Shown one piece after another: positions 14,287 through 22,344 of a stretch of 29,738 nt of DNA; positions within the stretch are counted from its first letter, which is position 1, and every line of letters begins with the position of its first letter. Both the position numbers and the translations under genes were made by a program. The DNA lies in contig CAZNTU010000055.1 in assembly GCA_964575975.1 (NCBI GenBank), forward strand, positions 1-29,738, in the 5' to 3' direction. Origin of the DNA: G963674505 sp964575975. GTDB lineage: Bacteria > Desulfobacterota > Desulfobacteria > Desulfobacterales > SKZT01. The notes beneath the pieces are model-generated. The model saw only the letters and a program-made list of their open reading frames with translations, ran no database searches and was not told where the DNA came from.

Positions 14287-14934
14287 ATGAAATACCCCTG
14301 CACCGGCGTGATTCTTGCCGGAGGACTCGCCACTCGCTATTCCGGCCGGACGAAGGGTTTTTTGCAAGTGGGAGAAAGAAGAATCCTGGATTTCATCTGC
14401 GATCTTTTCTCCGATCTTTTCGACGAGATCTTCCTCGTTACCAACGACCCGCTGTGCTATTTGGAGTACGACCTGAACATGGCCACCGACCTGTTTCCCG
14501 TCCGAAGCTCCCTGACCGGGCTTCATGCCGGACTCTTCCACGCGTCCAACCCTTTCGCCTTTTTTTCCGCCTCCGACACCCCGTTCCTGAAAAAAGAGCT
14601 GGTGGAAACCATTTTGAAAGAGATCGAAAAAGACCCGGACATCGCGATTCCAGAAACCTCGAAAGGCTTGGAGCCGCTCTGCGCCGTCTATTCCAAACGG
14701 TGCCTCCAAGGCATCGAGCGCAATCTGCTGAAGGAAAACTATCGGATTCGGGACCTTTTGAACAAGTGGAGGACAATCAAAGTTTCGGAAAAAAGGTTGA
14801 GAAAGGCGGATCCGGAATTGCTCAGCTTTTTCAACATCAACACGCCCGAGGATCTGGAACGGGCGTCCGAACTGGCGAAACAACGGACCGACAATGAACT
14901 TTCGTTCGCCGAAATCGACGGGAGAAAAACATGA
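14287..14934 (+). CDS. mobA: Molybdenum cofactor guanylyltransferase
   Basis: A 215-residue nucleotidyltransferase that joins GMP to molybdopterin to form the guanine dinucleotide cofactor used by many anaerobic reductases. The N-terminal signature ILAGGLATRYSGRTKG holds the Gly-rich loop, Arg and Lys that bind GTP. FFSASDTPFLKKELVE carries the metal-binding Asp, and the tail FFNINTPEDLERA is typical of the family. GAGGATGATGC before the ATG is the probable ribosome site. The stop TGA overlaps the next gene's ATG (ATGA), so it is coupled to the moaE-like gene and then to moaC. A molybdoenzyme using MGD is implied but none is in the window. Confidence 0.92.
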   Translation: MKYPCTGVILAGGLATRYSGRTKGFLQVGERRILDFICDLFSDLFDEIFLVTNDPLCYLEYDLNMATDLFPVRSSLTGLHAGLFHASNPFAFFSASDTPFLKKELVETILKEIEKDPDIAIPETSKGLEPLCAVYSKRCLQGIERNLLKENYRIRDLLNKWRTIKVSEKRLRKADPELLSFFNINTPEDLERASELAKQRTDNELSFAEIDGRKT

Positions 14935-15293
14935 ATCTTCTGGAAATGATGGAAAAAATAAAAAGGCATCCCGATTTTCACAAGGCCGGAATGGTTTTGT
15001 GCCACAACGGAGTGGTGAGGGAGACTTCGCGGGACGGGCGGAAAGTCACGGGGCTTCGCGTGGCCGTAGACGAGAAGAAGCTCGGTGAGGTTCTCGACGA
15101 GAAACGGAAAACCCCGGGCATCGTGGAAATACTGGTGCATATCGATAAAGAAAAGGATCTTCAGGTGGGCGACGACGTCATGTACCTGATCGTGGCGGGC
15201 GACGTTCGCGAAAACGTAATTGCCGTGCTGCACGAAACGCTGGACGCCATCAAATCGACCGTGACTCGTAAGACCGAGTTCTTTTCGGAATAA
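14931..15293 (+). CDS. Short MoaE-like molybdopterin synthase large subunit
   Basis: A 120-residue protein, shorter than classical MoaE (about 150). The MoaE-like order is visible: HNGVVRETSRDGRKVTGLRV, a central strand EILVHIDKEKDLQVGDDV corresponding to the HR-G-L-xxGD region, and the C-terminal helix ETLDAIKSTVTRKTEFF. K108 and K114 may correspond to the two catalytic lysines of MoaE, though their spacing is one residue shorter and the usual Trp-Lys-Arg-Glu end is changed. The canonical HR pair is HI. It overlaps mobA by four bases and precedes moaC by about 28 bases. No moaD is present. It is probably in Mo-cofactor synthesis, but whether it is a full synthase subunit is uncertain. Confidence 0.75.
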   Translation: MNLLEMMEKIKRHPDFHKAGMVLCHNGVVRETSRDGRKVTGLRVAVDEKKLGEVLDEKRKTPGIVEILVHIDKEKDLQVGDDVMYLIVAGDVRENVIAVLHETLDAIKSTVTRKTEFFSE

Positions 15294-15321
15294 TTTGACC
15301 AAACGCTTGGAGCGGATAAAA

Positions 15322-15801
15322 ATGACCGAATTGACGCATATCGACAGCGACGGCCGGGTCCGCATGGTGGACGTCACGGAAAAGGACGCCACGGACAGGA
15401 CCGCCAGGGCTCACGGAAAGATAACGATGACGAGGGAGACGTTCGAGCATATACAGAACCGGACCGTCAAGAAGGGCAACGTCCTGGAAACCGCCCGCAT
15501 CGCCGGGATCATGGCCGCGAAAAAGACCTCGGAACTGATTCCCATGTGCCACCCCTTGAACATCACCCACGCGGCCGTCGATTTTTTCCCGGACCCGGAG
15601 CAATGCGCCATCCATATCGAGGCGTCCGTGCGTCTGAAAGGAATCACCGGCGTGGAAATGGAGGCGCTGACCGCCGTTTCCGTGGCGGCGCTTACCATTT
15701 ACGACATGTGCAAAGCCTTGGACAAGGCCATGGCAATCTCCGACGTTTACCTGCTGGAAAAGGCGGGCGGAAAAAGCGGACGCTTCACAAGAGCCGAGTA
15801 A
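15322..15801 (+). CDS. moaC: Cyclic pyranopterin monophosphate synthase
   Basis: A 159-residue MoaC, the enzyme that with MoaA converts GTP to cyclic pyranopterin monophosphate. Motifs are clear: MVDVTEKDATDRTARA near the N-terminus, ELIPMCHPLNIT with the catalytic-region CHP, and GVEMEALTAVSVAALTIYDM followed by CKALDKAM. The ATG at 15322 is preferred over a TTG at 15295 because TTGGAGCGG lies before it and the length then matches the family. It completes the plus-strand run mobA, moaE-like, moaC. MoaA is not in the window. Confidence 0.95.
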   Translation: MTELTHIDSDGRVRMVDVTEKDATDRTARAHGKITMTRETFEHIQNRTVKKGNVLETARIAGIMAAKKTSELIPMCHPLNITHAAVDFFPDPEQCAIHIEASVRLKGITGVEMEALTAVSVAALTIYDMCKALDKAMAISDVYLLEKAGGKSGRFTRAE

Positions 15802-15848
15802 AAAAGAAACCGATACGACTTCACAACCGACTAACTGAAAATCGAACC

Positions 15849-17126
15849 ATGCAAAACCAAATGAAACGCCATCTCCCATCGAAATCGAAGCCGCGAAAGC
15901 CCCGACCCTTGCAATTCGCCGGAGCGCTCGCGATGGTTCTCATAGGATGTTTCGCCTATTTCTACGCCGCCGGTTGCGCCGGAAAAAAGCCCGAGGAGAA
16001 ACAAAAGGAAAAACCGCCCTTGGTTCTTCTGGAACCGGGAGATCATCCGGATTTCGCCGACGATCTCCTTTTCGACGGCCTGGAGGCCGCCATATCGGAG
16101 AGTATCGCGTTCCTGAACAAGACCAGTCCGACCCGGCAATTCCGGTTCGGCCCCGACCTTTATTCGGTCGAGGAGATGAGAAAATCCTTCGAGGCCTTTC
16201 GGAATTTCATCCGCAAGAAACCGGAAAGCAACGCAATCCGGAGCTTTATAGCGAAAAACTACCGGGTATACAAATCGACCGGGGGGCCGGAAACGGGGAG
16301 GGTGCTTTTCACGGGGTACTACGAACCCTCGCTGAGGGGAAGCCTCTTTTACTCGGACGTTTACAAATACGCCGCGTACGGTCCCCCAAAGGATCTCGTG
16401 GTCGTGGATCTGTCCGCGTTCTCCTCCAAGTTCGAGGGCGAAAAGATAACAGGCAGATGGAACGGCAAGACGTTCATACCCTATCACGAGCGCCGCGAAA
16501 TCGATTTCGGAAACGCCTTGACCGGCCGGGCCGATCCGCTCGTCTACGTGGACGATCTGATCGACCTGTTCTTTCTTCAGGTCCAGGGTTCCGGGAGGGT
16601 CTTTCTCGATATCGGAGGGTATTTGAACCTGCATTATTTCTCTACCAACGGCAGACCCTACCGAAGCATAGGCAAGTATCTCATCGATCAAGGAAAGGTG
16701 GATTCCTCCGAGATGTCCATGCAGAGGATACGGCAGTATCTGAAGGAGCACCCGGAGGAGATCGAGTCCGTTTTGAGCTTCAATCCCAGCTACGTCTTTT
16801 TCGAGGTTAGCGAAAAGGGTCCTCAAGGGGCTTTGGGAGTCGCTCTGGTTCCCGAAAGGGCGATCGCCACGGACAGGAAAATATTTCCGGACGCCGCCCT
16901 GGCCTTCATTCGAACGCAAAAACCCGTTTTGGGAAACGACGACGAGATCGTCCGATGGGTCGATTTTTCCCGTTTCGTCATGAACCAGGACACGGGCGGA
17001 GCCATCCGGGGGCCGGGCCGCGCGGACATATTCTGGGGCAACGGTTCCTACGCCGAGGTGGCCGCCGGCTATTCCAGGCAGGAAGGGGATATGTATTTCC
17101 TGGCGCCGAGACCGGGGGCAATGTAG
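15849..17126 (+). CDS. mltA: Membrane-bound lytic murein transglycosylase A (MltA)
   Basis: About 425 residues. The N-terminus has a basic stretch and a hydrophobic segment ending YAAGC (Cys near residue 44), so it is a probable lipoprotein, though the -3 residue is Ala rather than Leu. The MltA domain is recognisable: FTGYYEPSLRGS, IPYHERREIDFG, FFLQVQGSGRVFLDIGGY and PYRSIGKYLIDQGK. The C-terminal 3D domain DTGGAIRGPGRADIFWG holds the expected catalytic Asp. The enzyme cuts peptidoglycan glycan strands to 1,6-anhydro ends in the periplasm. The start is uncertain because neither 15849 nor 15861 has a good ribosome site. It lies 92 bases before the SBP-OmpA gene set on the same strand. Confidence 0.9.
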   Translation: MQNQMKRHLPSKSKPRKPRPLQFAGALAMVLIGCFAYFYAAGCAGKKPEEKQKEKPPLVLLEPGDHPDFADDLLFDGLEAAISESIAFLNKTSPTRQFRFGPDLYSVEEMRKSFEAFRNFIRKKPESNAIRSFIAKNYRVYKSTGGPETGRVLFTGYYEPSLRGSLFYSDVYKYAAYGPPKDLVVVDLSAFSSKFEGEKITGRWNGKTFIPYHERREIDFGNALTGRADPLVYVDDLIDLFFLQVQGSGRVFLDIGGYLNLHYFSTNGRPYRSIGKYLIDQGKVDSSEMSMQRIRQYLKEHPEEIESVLSFNPSYVFFEVSEKGPQGALGVALVPERAIATDRKIFPDAALAFIRTQKPVLGNDDEIVRWVDFSRFVMNQDTGGAIRGPGRADIFWGNGSYAEVAAGYSRQEGDMYFLAPRPGAM

Positions 17127-17218
17127 GATTCGAACCGACCCGGAACATCGAAGGATTTCGGTCGCCCATAGAGACCCCATACCATCCAAAACAAACGAAG
17201 GTTTTCACGGAGGTGCGC

Positions 17219-18943
17219 ATGAAATCGAAACGTTCACGTATTCACCCGTCAACAGTCAGCGCTTTGTTCTTCTCGCTCTGCGTTTTATGTTTTCTGGAAA
17301 CGGCTGCGGCGGCAACCTTCATAGACTCTCCGCCGTTGGCGAACAAAATAAAGGCGACTGTTGGAGAGGTCCGCGCCGGACAGCAAATCAAGGTGCCTTT
17401 GATCACGTGGGGCGGGGATATCGCGACCATTTTGGCCAACGGAGGGACGGCTCCGACGGCCCCCGGAAGCATTTTCTCCCAAAAGGGGCTGTCCTTGGAG
17501 CTTGTGCGCCAGGACGATTTCAAGAAGCAAGTGGAGTCCTATATCTCGGGCGAAACGCCGTTCCTGCGGGGAACAATCGGCATGATCAACATGGCGGCCG
17601 AGGTTTTGAACGCCGACCCGAGGACCAAGCCGGTAGTCGTCTATCAGATGACCTGGAGCAACGGCGGCGACTGTCTCGTGGTCAAGGAGGGCATAAACTC
17701 GGCAAAGGACCTCAAGGGCAAGACCGTTGCCTTGCAAGCCTACGGCCCCCACGTGGACTACATGGCGAAAATCCTCAAGGACGCGGGCCTGTCCATGAAG
17801 GACGTCAAGATCAAGTGGACCCCCGACTTGACCGGCACAGACAACACGCCTGCCGAAGCCCTCTACGATCCGGGCGTGGACGCCGCTTTCGCCATCATCC
17901 CCGACGGCCTCATGCTGACATCGAACGGGACTGTCGGCACGGGCGCGGAGGGCTCCGTAAAGGGCGCCCGCATCATGCTTTCCACGAAAACCGCCAACCG
18001 GATCATCGCGGACGTCTACGCGGTGAGAAGCGACTTTTTCCAATCGAATCAAAAGCTGGTGCAAAATTTCGCCCACGGGCTCCTCTTGGCCACCCAGGAA
18101 CTGAAGGAACTCTTCAAGAACAAACAGAGCGAAACAGCCGCGTACAAGCAGATCGCGACCGCCTCGGCCAAAATCCTGCTTGACAGCGAGCAGGCCGCCG
18201 CAGACGCGGAAGCTCTCTACGGGGACTGCGAATTCGTCGAGTTCAGGGGCAACGTGAAATTTTTCGGCGACGAAAAATGGCCCCGGAACCTTCCCAACCT
18301 GGTGGACGAAATTCAATCCTCCTTTGTTTCCATGGGATTGTTGGGTAAAAAAAACCCTGTGGAGCAGGCCCGCTTCAACTACGACGAACTTAGGGCCGGG
18401 TTGACCGGCGTGGACGACGTCGAGTCCCCCAAGTTCAAGGCGGAGGCGGTCGCGCGCGTGGTCGCAAAGAAACAGGCGCTGGGTACCTTGGGCGAGGGCG
18501 AACTGTTCAGCTTCGAAATCAATTTCCAGCCCAACCAGAAGGAGTTTACCGAAGAGCTTTACTCGGACGCCTTCCAAAAGGTGGTGGAACTGGCTGCGGC
18601 CTACGGAGGGGCCGTCATCGCCGTGGAAGGCCACAGCGATCCCCACAAGCACAGCCGGCTGGAACAGAAAGGGGCCTCCCAGATCGAACTGAAAAGAACC
18701 ATCCAGGCCGCAAAGAACCTCAGCATGAGCAGAGCCATATCCGTCAGGAACAGCGTGATCCGCTTCGCGAGCGCCTCGGGCGTTCCCTTGGACGAGACCC
18801 AGTTCTCCGTCGTGGGACACGGCATAAGCCAGCCCAAATACTCCAGTCCGAAAACCAACGAGGAGTGGCTGGGCAATATGCGGGTGGTTTTCAGGATCAT
18901 CCAGATCGAGGCCGAAGACGAAGCGTTCGTACCTTTGGATTAA
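17219..18943 (+). CDS. Substrate-binding protein fused to OmpA-like peptidoglycan-binding domain (first copy)
   Basis: A 574-residue exported protein; a GGAGG site sits just before ATG at 17219. The Sec signal peptide covers about residues 1-32 (SALFFSLCVLCFLETAAAA). The middle (about 50-400) is a periplasmic binding-protein fold of the PhnD/TauA/NMT1 type (VVYQMTWSNGGDCLVVKEG, DLKGKTVALQAYGPHVDYM, DAAFAIIPDGLM). The C-terminus (about 427-574) is OmpA-like with INFQPNQKEFTEEL, VEGHSDPHKHS and NLSMSRAISVRN, keeping the Asp and Arg positions that hold diaminopimelate. An insertion separates these two motifs. No ABC permease or ATPase gene is present nearby. A ligand-sensing protein attached to the cell wall is inferred. 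It is followed after 16 bases by the VWA gene. Confidence 0.85.
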   Translation: MKSKRSRIHPSTVSALFFSLCVLCFLETAAAATFIDSPPLANKIKATVGEVRAGQQIKVPLITWGGDIATILANGGTAPTAPGSIFSQKGLSLELVRQDDFKKQVESYISGETPFLRGTIGMINMAAEVLNADPRTKPVVVYQMTWSNGGDCLVVKEGINSAKDLKGKTVALQAYGPHVDYMAKILKDAGLSMKDVKIKWTPDLTGTDNTPAEALYDPGVDAAFAIIPDGLMLTSNGTVGTGAEGSVKGARIMLSTKTANRIIADVYAVRSDFFQSNQKLVQNFAHGLLLATQELKELFKNKQSETAAYKQIATASAKILLDSEQAAADAEALYGDCEFVEFRGNVKFFGDEKWPRNLPNLVDEIQSSFVSMGLLGKKNPVEQARFNYDELRAGLTGVDDVESPKFKAEAVARVVAKKQALGTLGEGELFSFEINFQPNQKEFTEELYSDAFQKVVELAAAYGGAVIAVEGHSDPHKHSRLEQKGASQIELKRTIQAAKNLSMSRAISVRNSVIRFASASGVPLDETQFSVVGHGISQPKYSSPKTNEEWLGNMRVVFRIIQIEAEDEAFVPLD

Positions 18944-18959
18944 AAAAAGGAGACCACAA

Positions 18960-19766
18960 ATGAAAACCTTGCGAAAATTGACGTCCCTGGTCGTGCTTGC
19001 GGCATTTTTCGGCTCTGGCTGCGGCGATGCTCCTTCGCCGCCTCCGACCAATCCCCCGGCCATCCAGCCTTCTGTTTCCAGTTCTCCGCCCCCCGCCGAA
19101 ACGGGTTCGAAAAGCGCTTCCAAGTCCCCTGACGCATGGCCTTTTCTGAAGGACGGCGACAGCAACCTGGAGCTTGCCGACAACCTTCTTGCCAAAAATT
19201 ATTTCCTGGTGTTCGACGGCTCCGGAAGCATGTCCGAAAGCGGTTGCTCGGGAGGAAGGCCGAAAATCGACGTCGCCAAGGACACGGTCGTGCAGTGGGC
19301 GGCAAGCGTCCCGCCGGACGCCAACTTGGGACTTTACGCCTTTCACAACGACACAAGCTCGACTCTGCCCATGGGCAACGGCCCCCGCGACGAGTTCGAG
19401 AGAACTGTGAGGTCGATAAACGCGGGCGGAGGCACGCCCCTTTCCGACGCCATCCTGTACGCCTACAAGGAGTTGACCGCGCAGGCCCGAAAGCAGCTGG
19501 GATACGGAGAATACACCATCGTGGTGGTCACCGACGGCATCGCGAACGACGAGCAAAAGCTGCAAAGGACAGTCGACGCGGTCCTGGCCAGAACGCCTCT
19601 CACCATTTACAGCATCGGCTTCTGCATAGGGGAACGGCACTCTTTGAACCAGCCGGGAAGAACCGTCTACAAAGCGGCCGACAATCCGGAACAGCTGGCC
19701 AAAGGTTTGGAGAATGTCCTGGCCGAATCCGAGTCCTTCGATCCAGCGGAATTCGAGAAGCCCTGA
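18960..19766 (+). CDS. VWA-domain lipoprotein
   Basis: A 268-residue protein. A signal peptide ends in FGSGC with lipid-accepting Cys21; the box is slightly unusual (Gly at -3). A Pro/Ser-rich linker follows to about residue 60. The von Willebrand A domain (about 75-255) has a full metal site: LVFDGSGSMSES (DxSxS), the Thr in GGGTPLSDAI and the Asp in VVTDGIAND. VWA domains bind partner proteins through the bound metal ion. AAAAAGGAG precedes the start. It lies between the two SBP-OmpA genes with gaps of 16 and 31 bases, so it probably joins the same complex. Whether it recruits a partner or a substrate is unknown. Confidence 0.9.
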   Translation: MKTLRKLTSLVVLAAFFGSGCGDAPSPPPTNPPAIQPSVSSSPPPAETGSKSASKSPDAWPFLKDGDSNLELADNLLAKNYFLVFDGSGSMSESGCSGGRPKIDVAKDTVVQWAASVPPDANLGLYAFHNDTSSTLPMGNGPRDEFERTVRSINAGGGTPLSDAILYAYKELTAQARKQLGYGEYTIVVVTDGIANDEQKLQRTVDAVLARTPLTIYSIGFCIGERHSLNQPGRTVYKAADNPEQLAKGLENVLAESESFDPAEFEKP

Positions 19767-19797
19767 AATCGCCTAATCGAAAAAAGGAGTGCCCGGA

Positions 19798-21366
19798 ATG
19801 AACAGAACGATCGTCGGAGCGCTGTTGATCGTCGTTATCACGGTAATCGGGGCTTTCGGGGTCAAACTGATGCTCCCGTTGTTCGAGGATTTTCGACAGA
19901 AGGAAACGACCGACGCCGACAAGACCAAAGGCAAGATTCGCGTGGCGCTCGACAATTGGGTGGGATACTTCGTGTTGAACTCGCCCGAGATGAAGGAGGC
20001 CATGAGGCGGTCGGGCTATGTTCTGGTCTGCGAGGACGACGATGCCGACTACGCCGCCAGAATGAAACGATTGAAGAACGGCGAGATCGATTTCGCGGTC
20101 GCGACCGTGGACTCCTTCATTTTGAACGCCGCGGACCTGAACTATCCCGGAGCGATCGTCATGGTGATCGACGAAAGCAAGGGCGGCGACGCGATCCTGG
20201 CGGTCAAGAGCAAAGTCGCGGGCCTGGACGGCATCAAGGGGCGTTCGGACATCCGGGTGGCGTTCACTCCGAACAGCCCCAGCCACCATTTGCTAAAGGC
20301 GGCCGCGGAACACTTCTCCGCGCCTGAGTTGCTTCCGTCGAGTTCTCTCCGGATCGAAACCGAAGGTTCCCAAAAGGCGATGGAAAAGCTCTTGAGCGGC
20401 CAGGCGGACGTCGCCGTATGCTGGGAGCCGGACGTGTCGCGAGCGTTGTCCGACGACAACATCGTCAAAATCCTGGGCACCGAGGACACGGAGCGCCTGA
20501 TCGTGGACATTCTCGTAGCAGGAAGAAAAACCATCGCCAAAAACCCGGAAACGATAAGCGTCTTGCTGGGCAACTATTTCCGCGTTCTCAAGAAGTACCG
20601 GTCCGACCCCGATTTGCTGAAAAAGCATGTGGAAAAGCACACCGGCCTTTCCGAGGAAAAAGTCGAGTCCATGCTGAAAGGTGTTCATTGGGTCAATTTC
20701 AACGAGAACTGCGAAAACTGGTTCGGCGTCTCCGCTCCGGGAAGATATGCAAACGAGGGACTTGCCGACGCCATCCTCGCCGCCGCGAAGATTTTGCAAG
20801 GCGCGGGCGACTTCTCCAAAAGCCCCGTTCCCGGCGACGATCCGTACCGGTTGACCAACAGCAATTTCCTGGAGGAAATTTTCTCGAAGGGGGCGGCCGG
20901 TTTTCCGACCCCGACAGAAACGCCCCTGACGGCAGGCTCTGTCGGCTCTTTGGAGGCGCGGTTCTCCTCCCTGTCCGAGGAACAGTGGAATGCGCTCAAG
21001 GAGGTCGGGACGCTTAAAATCGATCCCATCGTTTTCCAGCAGGGCGCGTCGGAGCTGGACCTGATCGCCAAGAAGGTGATCGACCAGGCCGTGGAAAGAT
21101 TGAAGCACTATCCGAATTTCCGGGTCGTGATCAAAGGCCACACGGACTCCCGAGGCGACTCCGACGAAAACATGCGTCTTTCGTCCGAGCGAGCCGATTC
21201 CGCCGCCCGTTACCTTCAGGTGGCGTACAACGTGGACCCGAACCGTTTGCGGGTTGTCGGCCTGGGCGGAACGCAGCCTCTCGCCATGCGCCCGGGAGAG
21301 TCGCGCCGGGCTTGGATGTACAGGCTTCCCAGGGTGGAGCTGGTCTTGGCGAGGGAGGACTTCTGA
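19798..21366 (+). CDS. Substrate-binding protein fused to OmpA-like domain (second copy, membrane-anchored)
   Basis: A 522-residue protein; ATG at 19798 is preferred over an upstream GTG that overlaps the GGAG site. The N-terminal hydrophobic stretch ALLIVVITVIGAFGVKLML has no obvious cleavage site, so it may stay as a membrane anchor. Residues about 45-370 are a NMT1/SsuA-like binding fold (RVALDNWVGYFVLNS, VAFTPNSPSHHLLKAAAEHF, VAVCWEPDVSRAL). Residues about 404-522 form a canonical OmpA domain (VIKGHTDSRGDSDENMRLSS, ERADSAARYL). It differs strongly from the first copy in sequence and anchoring, so this is not a recent duplication. It is the third gene of the set and is followed by the coiled-coil membrane protein. 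Confidence 0.85.
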   Translation: MNRTIVGALLIVVITVIGAFGVKLMLPLFEDFRQKETTDADKTKGKIRVALDNWVGYFVLNSPEMKEAMRRSGYVLVCEDDDADYAARMKRLKNGEIDFAVATVDSFILNAADLNYPGAIVMVIDESKGGDAILAVKSKVAGLDGIKGRSDIRVAFTPNSPSHHLLKAAAEHFSAPELLPSSSLRIETEGSQKAMEKLLSGQADVAVCWEPDVSRALSDDNIVKILGTEDTERLIVDILVAGRKTIAKNPETISVLLGNYFRVLKKYRSDPDLLKKHVEKHTGLSEEKVESMLKGVHWVNFNENCENWFGVSAPGRYANEGLADAILAAAKILQGAGDFSKSPVPGDDPYRLTNSNFLEEIFSKGAAGFPTPTETPLTAGSVGSLEARFSSLSEEQWNALKEVGTLKIDPIVFQQGASELDLIAKKVIDQAVERLKHYPNFRVVIKGHTDSRGDSDENMRLSSERADSAARYLQVAYNVDPNRLRVVGLGGTQPLAMRPGESRRAWMYRLPRVELVLAREDF

Positions 21367-21433
21367 GAAGGGGTTCAGAGGGTCCAAATAGAATTTGCTC
21401 ATAGAATCGAACGGTTTGCAGCATGGATTTTTT

Positions 21434-22297
21434 ATGAATGAAATTACAGATCGCGCGATAACCCCGCCGGCCCCCGACGAGTATCTTCCGGCGGCCATAC
21501 AAAAAGCCGTGGTGGATTCCGGCCTGAAGCATCCATTGAGCGTGTACCCGGTCGCGCTGGGAATCAGCGGCGGAGTGGTCGGTTTTTTGTTCGAGATTCC
21601 GGTCTTGCTTGCGGCCGCCCTGGGACTCGGTCTTTTGGGACCCCTCTGGGCCGTGGTCTCCATTTTTTTCCGTCATCAGACCATGGGCGGAAAATACCTT
21701 CGGGAACTTCACCGCAGACAAAAAGAGTACGAGGCTTACCTCGTGAAAGAACTGGAGGCGGGGCTCGAGGAATGCAAGTCGGTCGGGGACATGGAAACCT
21801 ATGCCGAACAGGGCGTGGAACAGTTGAAAAACGTCCAGGTAAAGTTCGTAAATATCAGAGACTTGCTGAGCATGAAGCTTCGAACGGGGGAGATCACCCA
21901 CGGCCGCTTTCTGGGAGCGGCCGAGCAGGTGAACCTGAGCGTCTTGGACAACCTGAAATCCATGGTGGGGTTGTTGAAAAGCGCGGGCTCGATCCAGCCG
22001 GGGTACATCAAAAAGCGCCTGAAGGATATCGGGCGTAAGAAGGAAAAGAGCGCCGAGGATATCAAGCAGGCCGAGTCCTTGCAGCAAAGGCTCGATTTGT
22101 GGGAGTCGCAACTGCTCGAGGTAAACCGGTTGCTCGCGAAAAACGAGGAGGCCATGACCGAAATGGAGGTTATTTCGGCCGCGATCGCCAAATGGCGAAC
22201 CGACCGTCGCTTCGGCTCAACCGATTTCGAAACCGCCATAGCGCGCCTCCATGAATTGGCCCGGCAGGCCTACGAATACAACTCGAAAGACTATTGA
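21434..22297 (+). CDS. Membrane-anchored coiled-coil protein of unknown function, next to telA
   Basis: I do not recognise a named family. About 287 residues; the ATG at 21434 lacks a good ribosome site and an in-frame TTG at 21395 is an alternative. Residues 34-79 are strongly hydrophobic (SVYPVALGISGGVVGFLFEI and LLAAALGLGLLGPLWAVVSI), giving two probable membrane helices. The rest (about 85-280) is charged, helical and likely coiled coil (LEAGLEECKSVGDMETYAEQ; LRTGEITHGRFLGAAEQVNL). In Bacillus the membrane protein XpaC is encoded beside a TelA protein. This gene occupies the same position but I see no clear XpaC motifs. It is placed 47 bases before the telA-like start and probably recruits that protein to the membrane (inference). 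Confidence 0.7.
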   Translation: MNEITDRAITPPAPDEYLPAAIQKAVVDSGLKHPLSVYPVALGISGGVVGFLFEIPVLLAAALGLGLLGPLWAVVSIFFRHQTMGGKYLRELHRRQKEYEAYLVKELEAGLEECKSVGDMETYAEQGVEQLKNVQVKFVNIRDLLSMKLRTGEITHGRFLGAAEQVNLSVLDNLKSMVGLLKSAGSIQPGYIKKRLKDIGRKKEKSAEDIKQAESLQQRLDLWESQLLEVNRLLAKNEEAMTEMEVISAAIAKWRTDRRFGSTDFETAIARLHELARQAYEYNSKDY

Positions 22298-22344
22298 TCG
22301 AAAGATTTTCGCCTGACCCAATATATAAAAGGAGGAATATAACA

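Noticed and set aside
15295..15321. Earlier TTG start for moaC
   Set aside because: The ATG at 15322 has a GGAG site at suitable distance and gives the normal MoaC length and N-terminus.
17110..17165. tRNA-like T-arm (GGTTCGAATCC on the minus strand)
   Set aside because: Only the T-loop looks right. No matching acceptor, D-arm or anticodon arm could be built, and the sequence overlaps the mltA stop.
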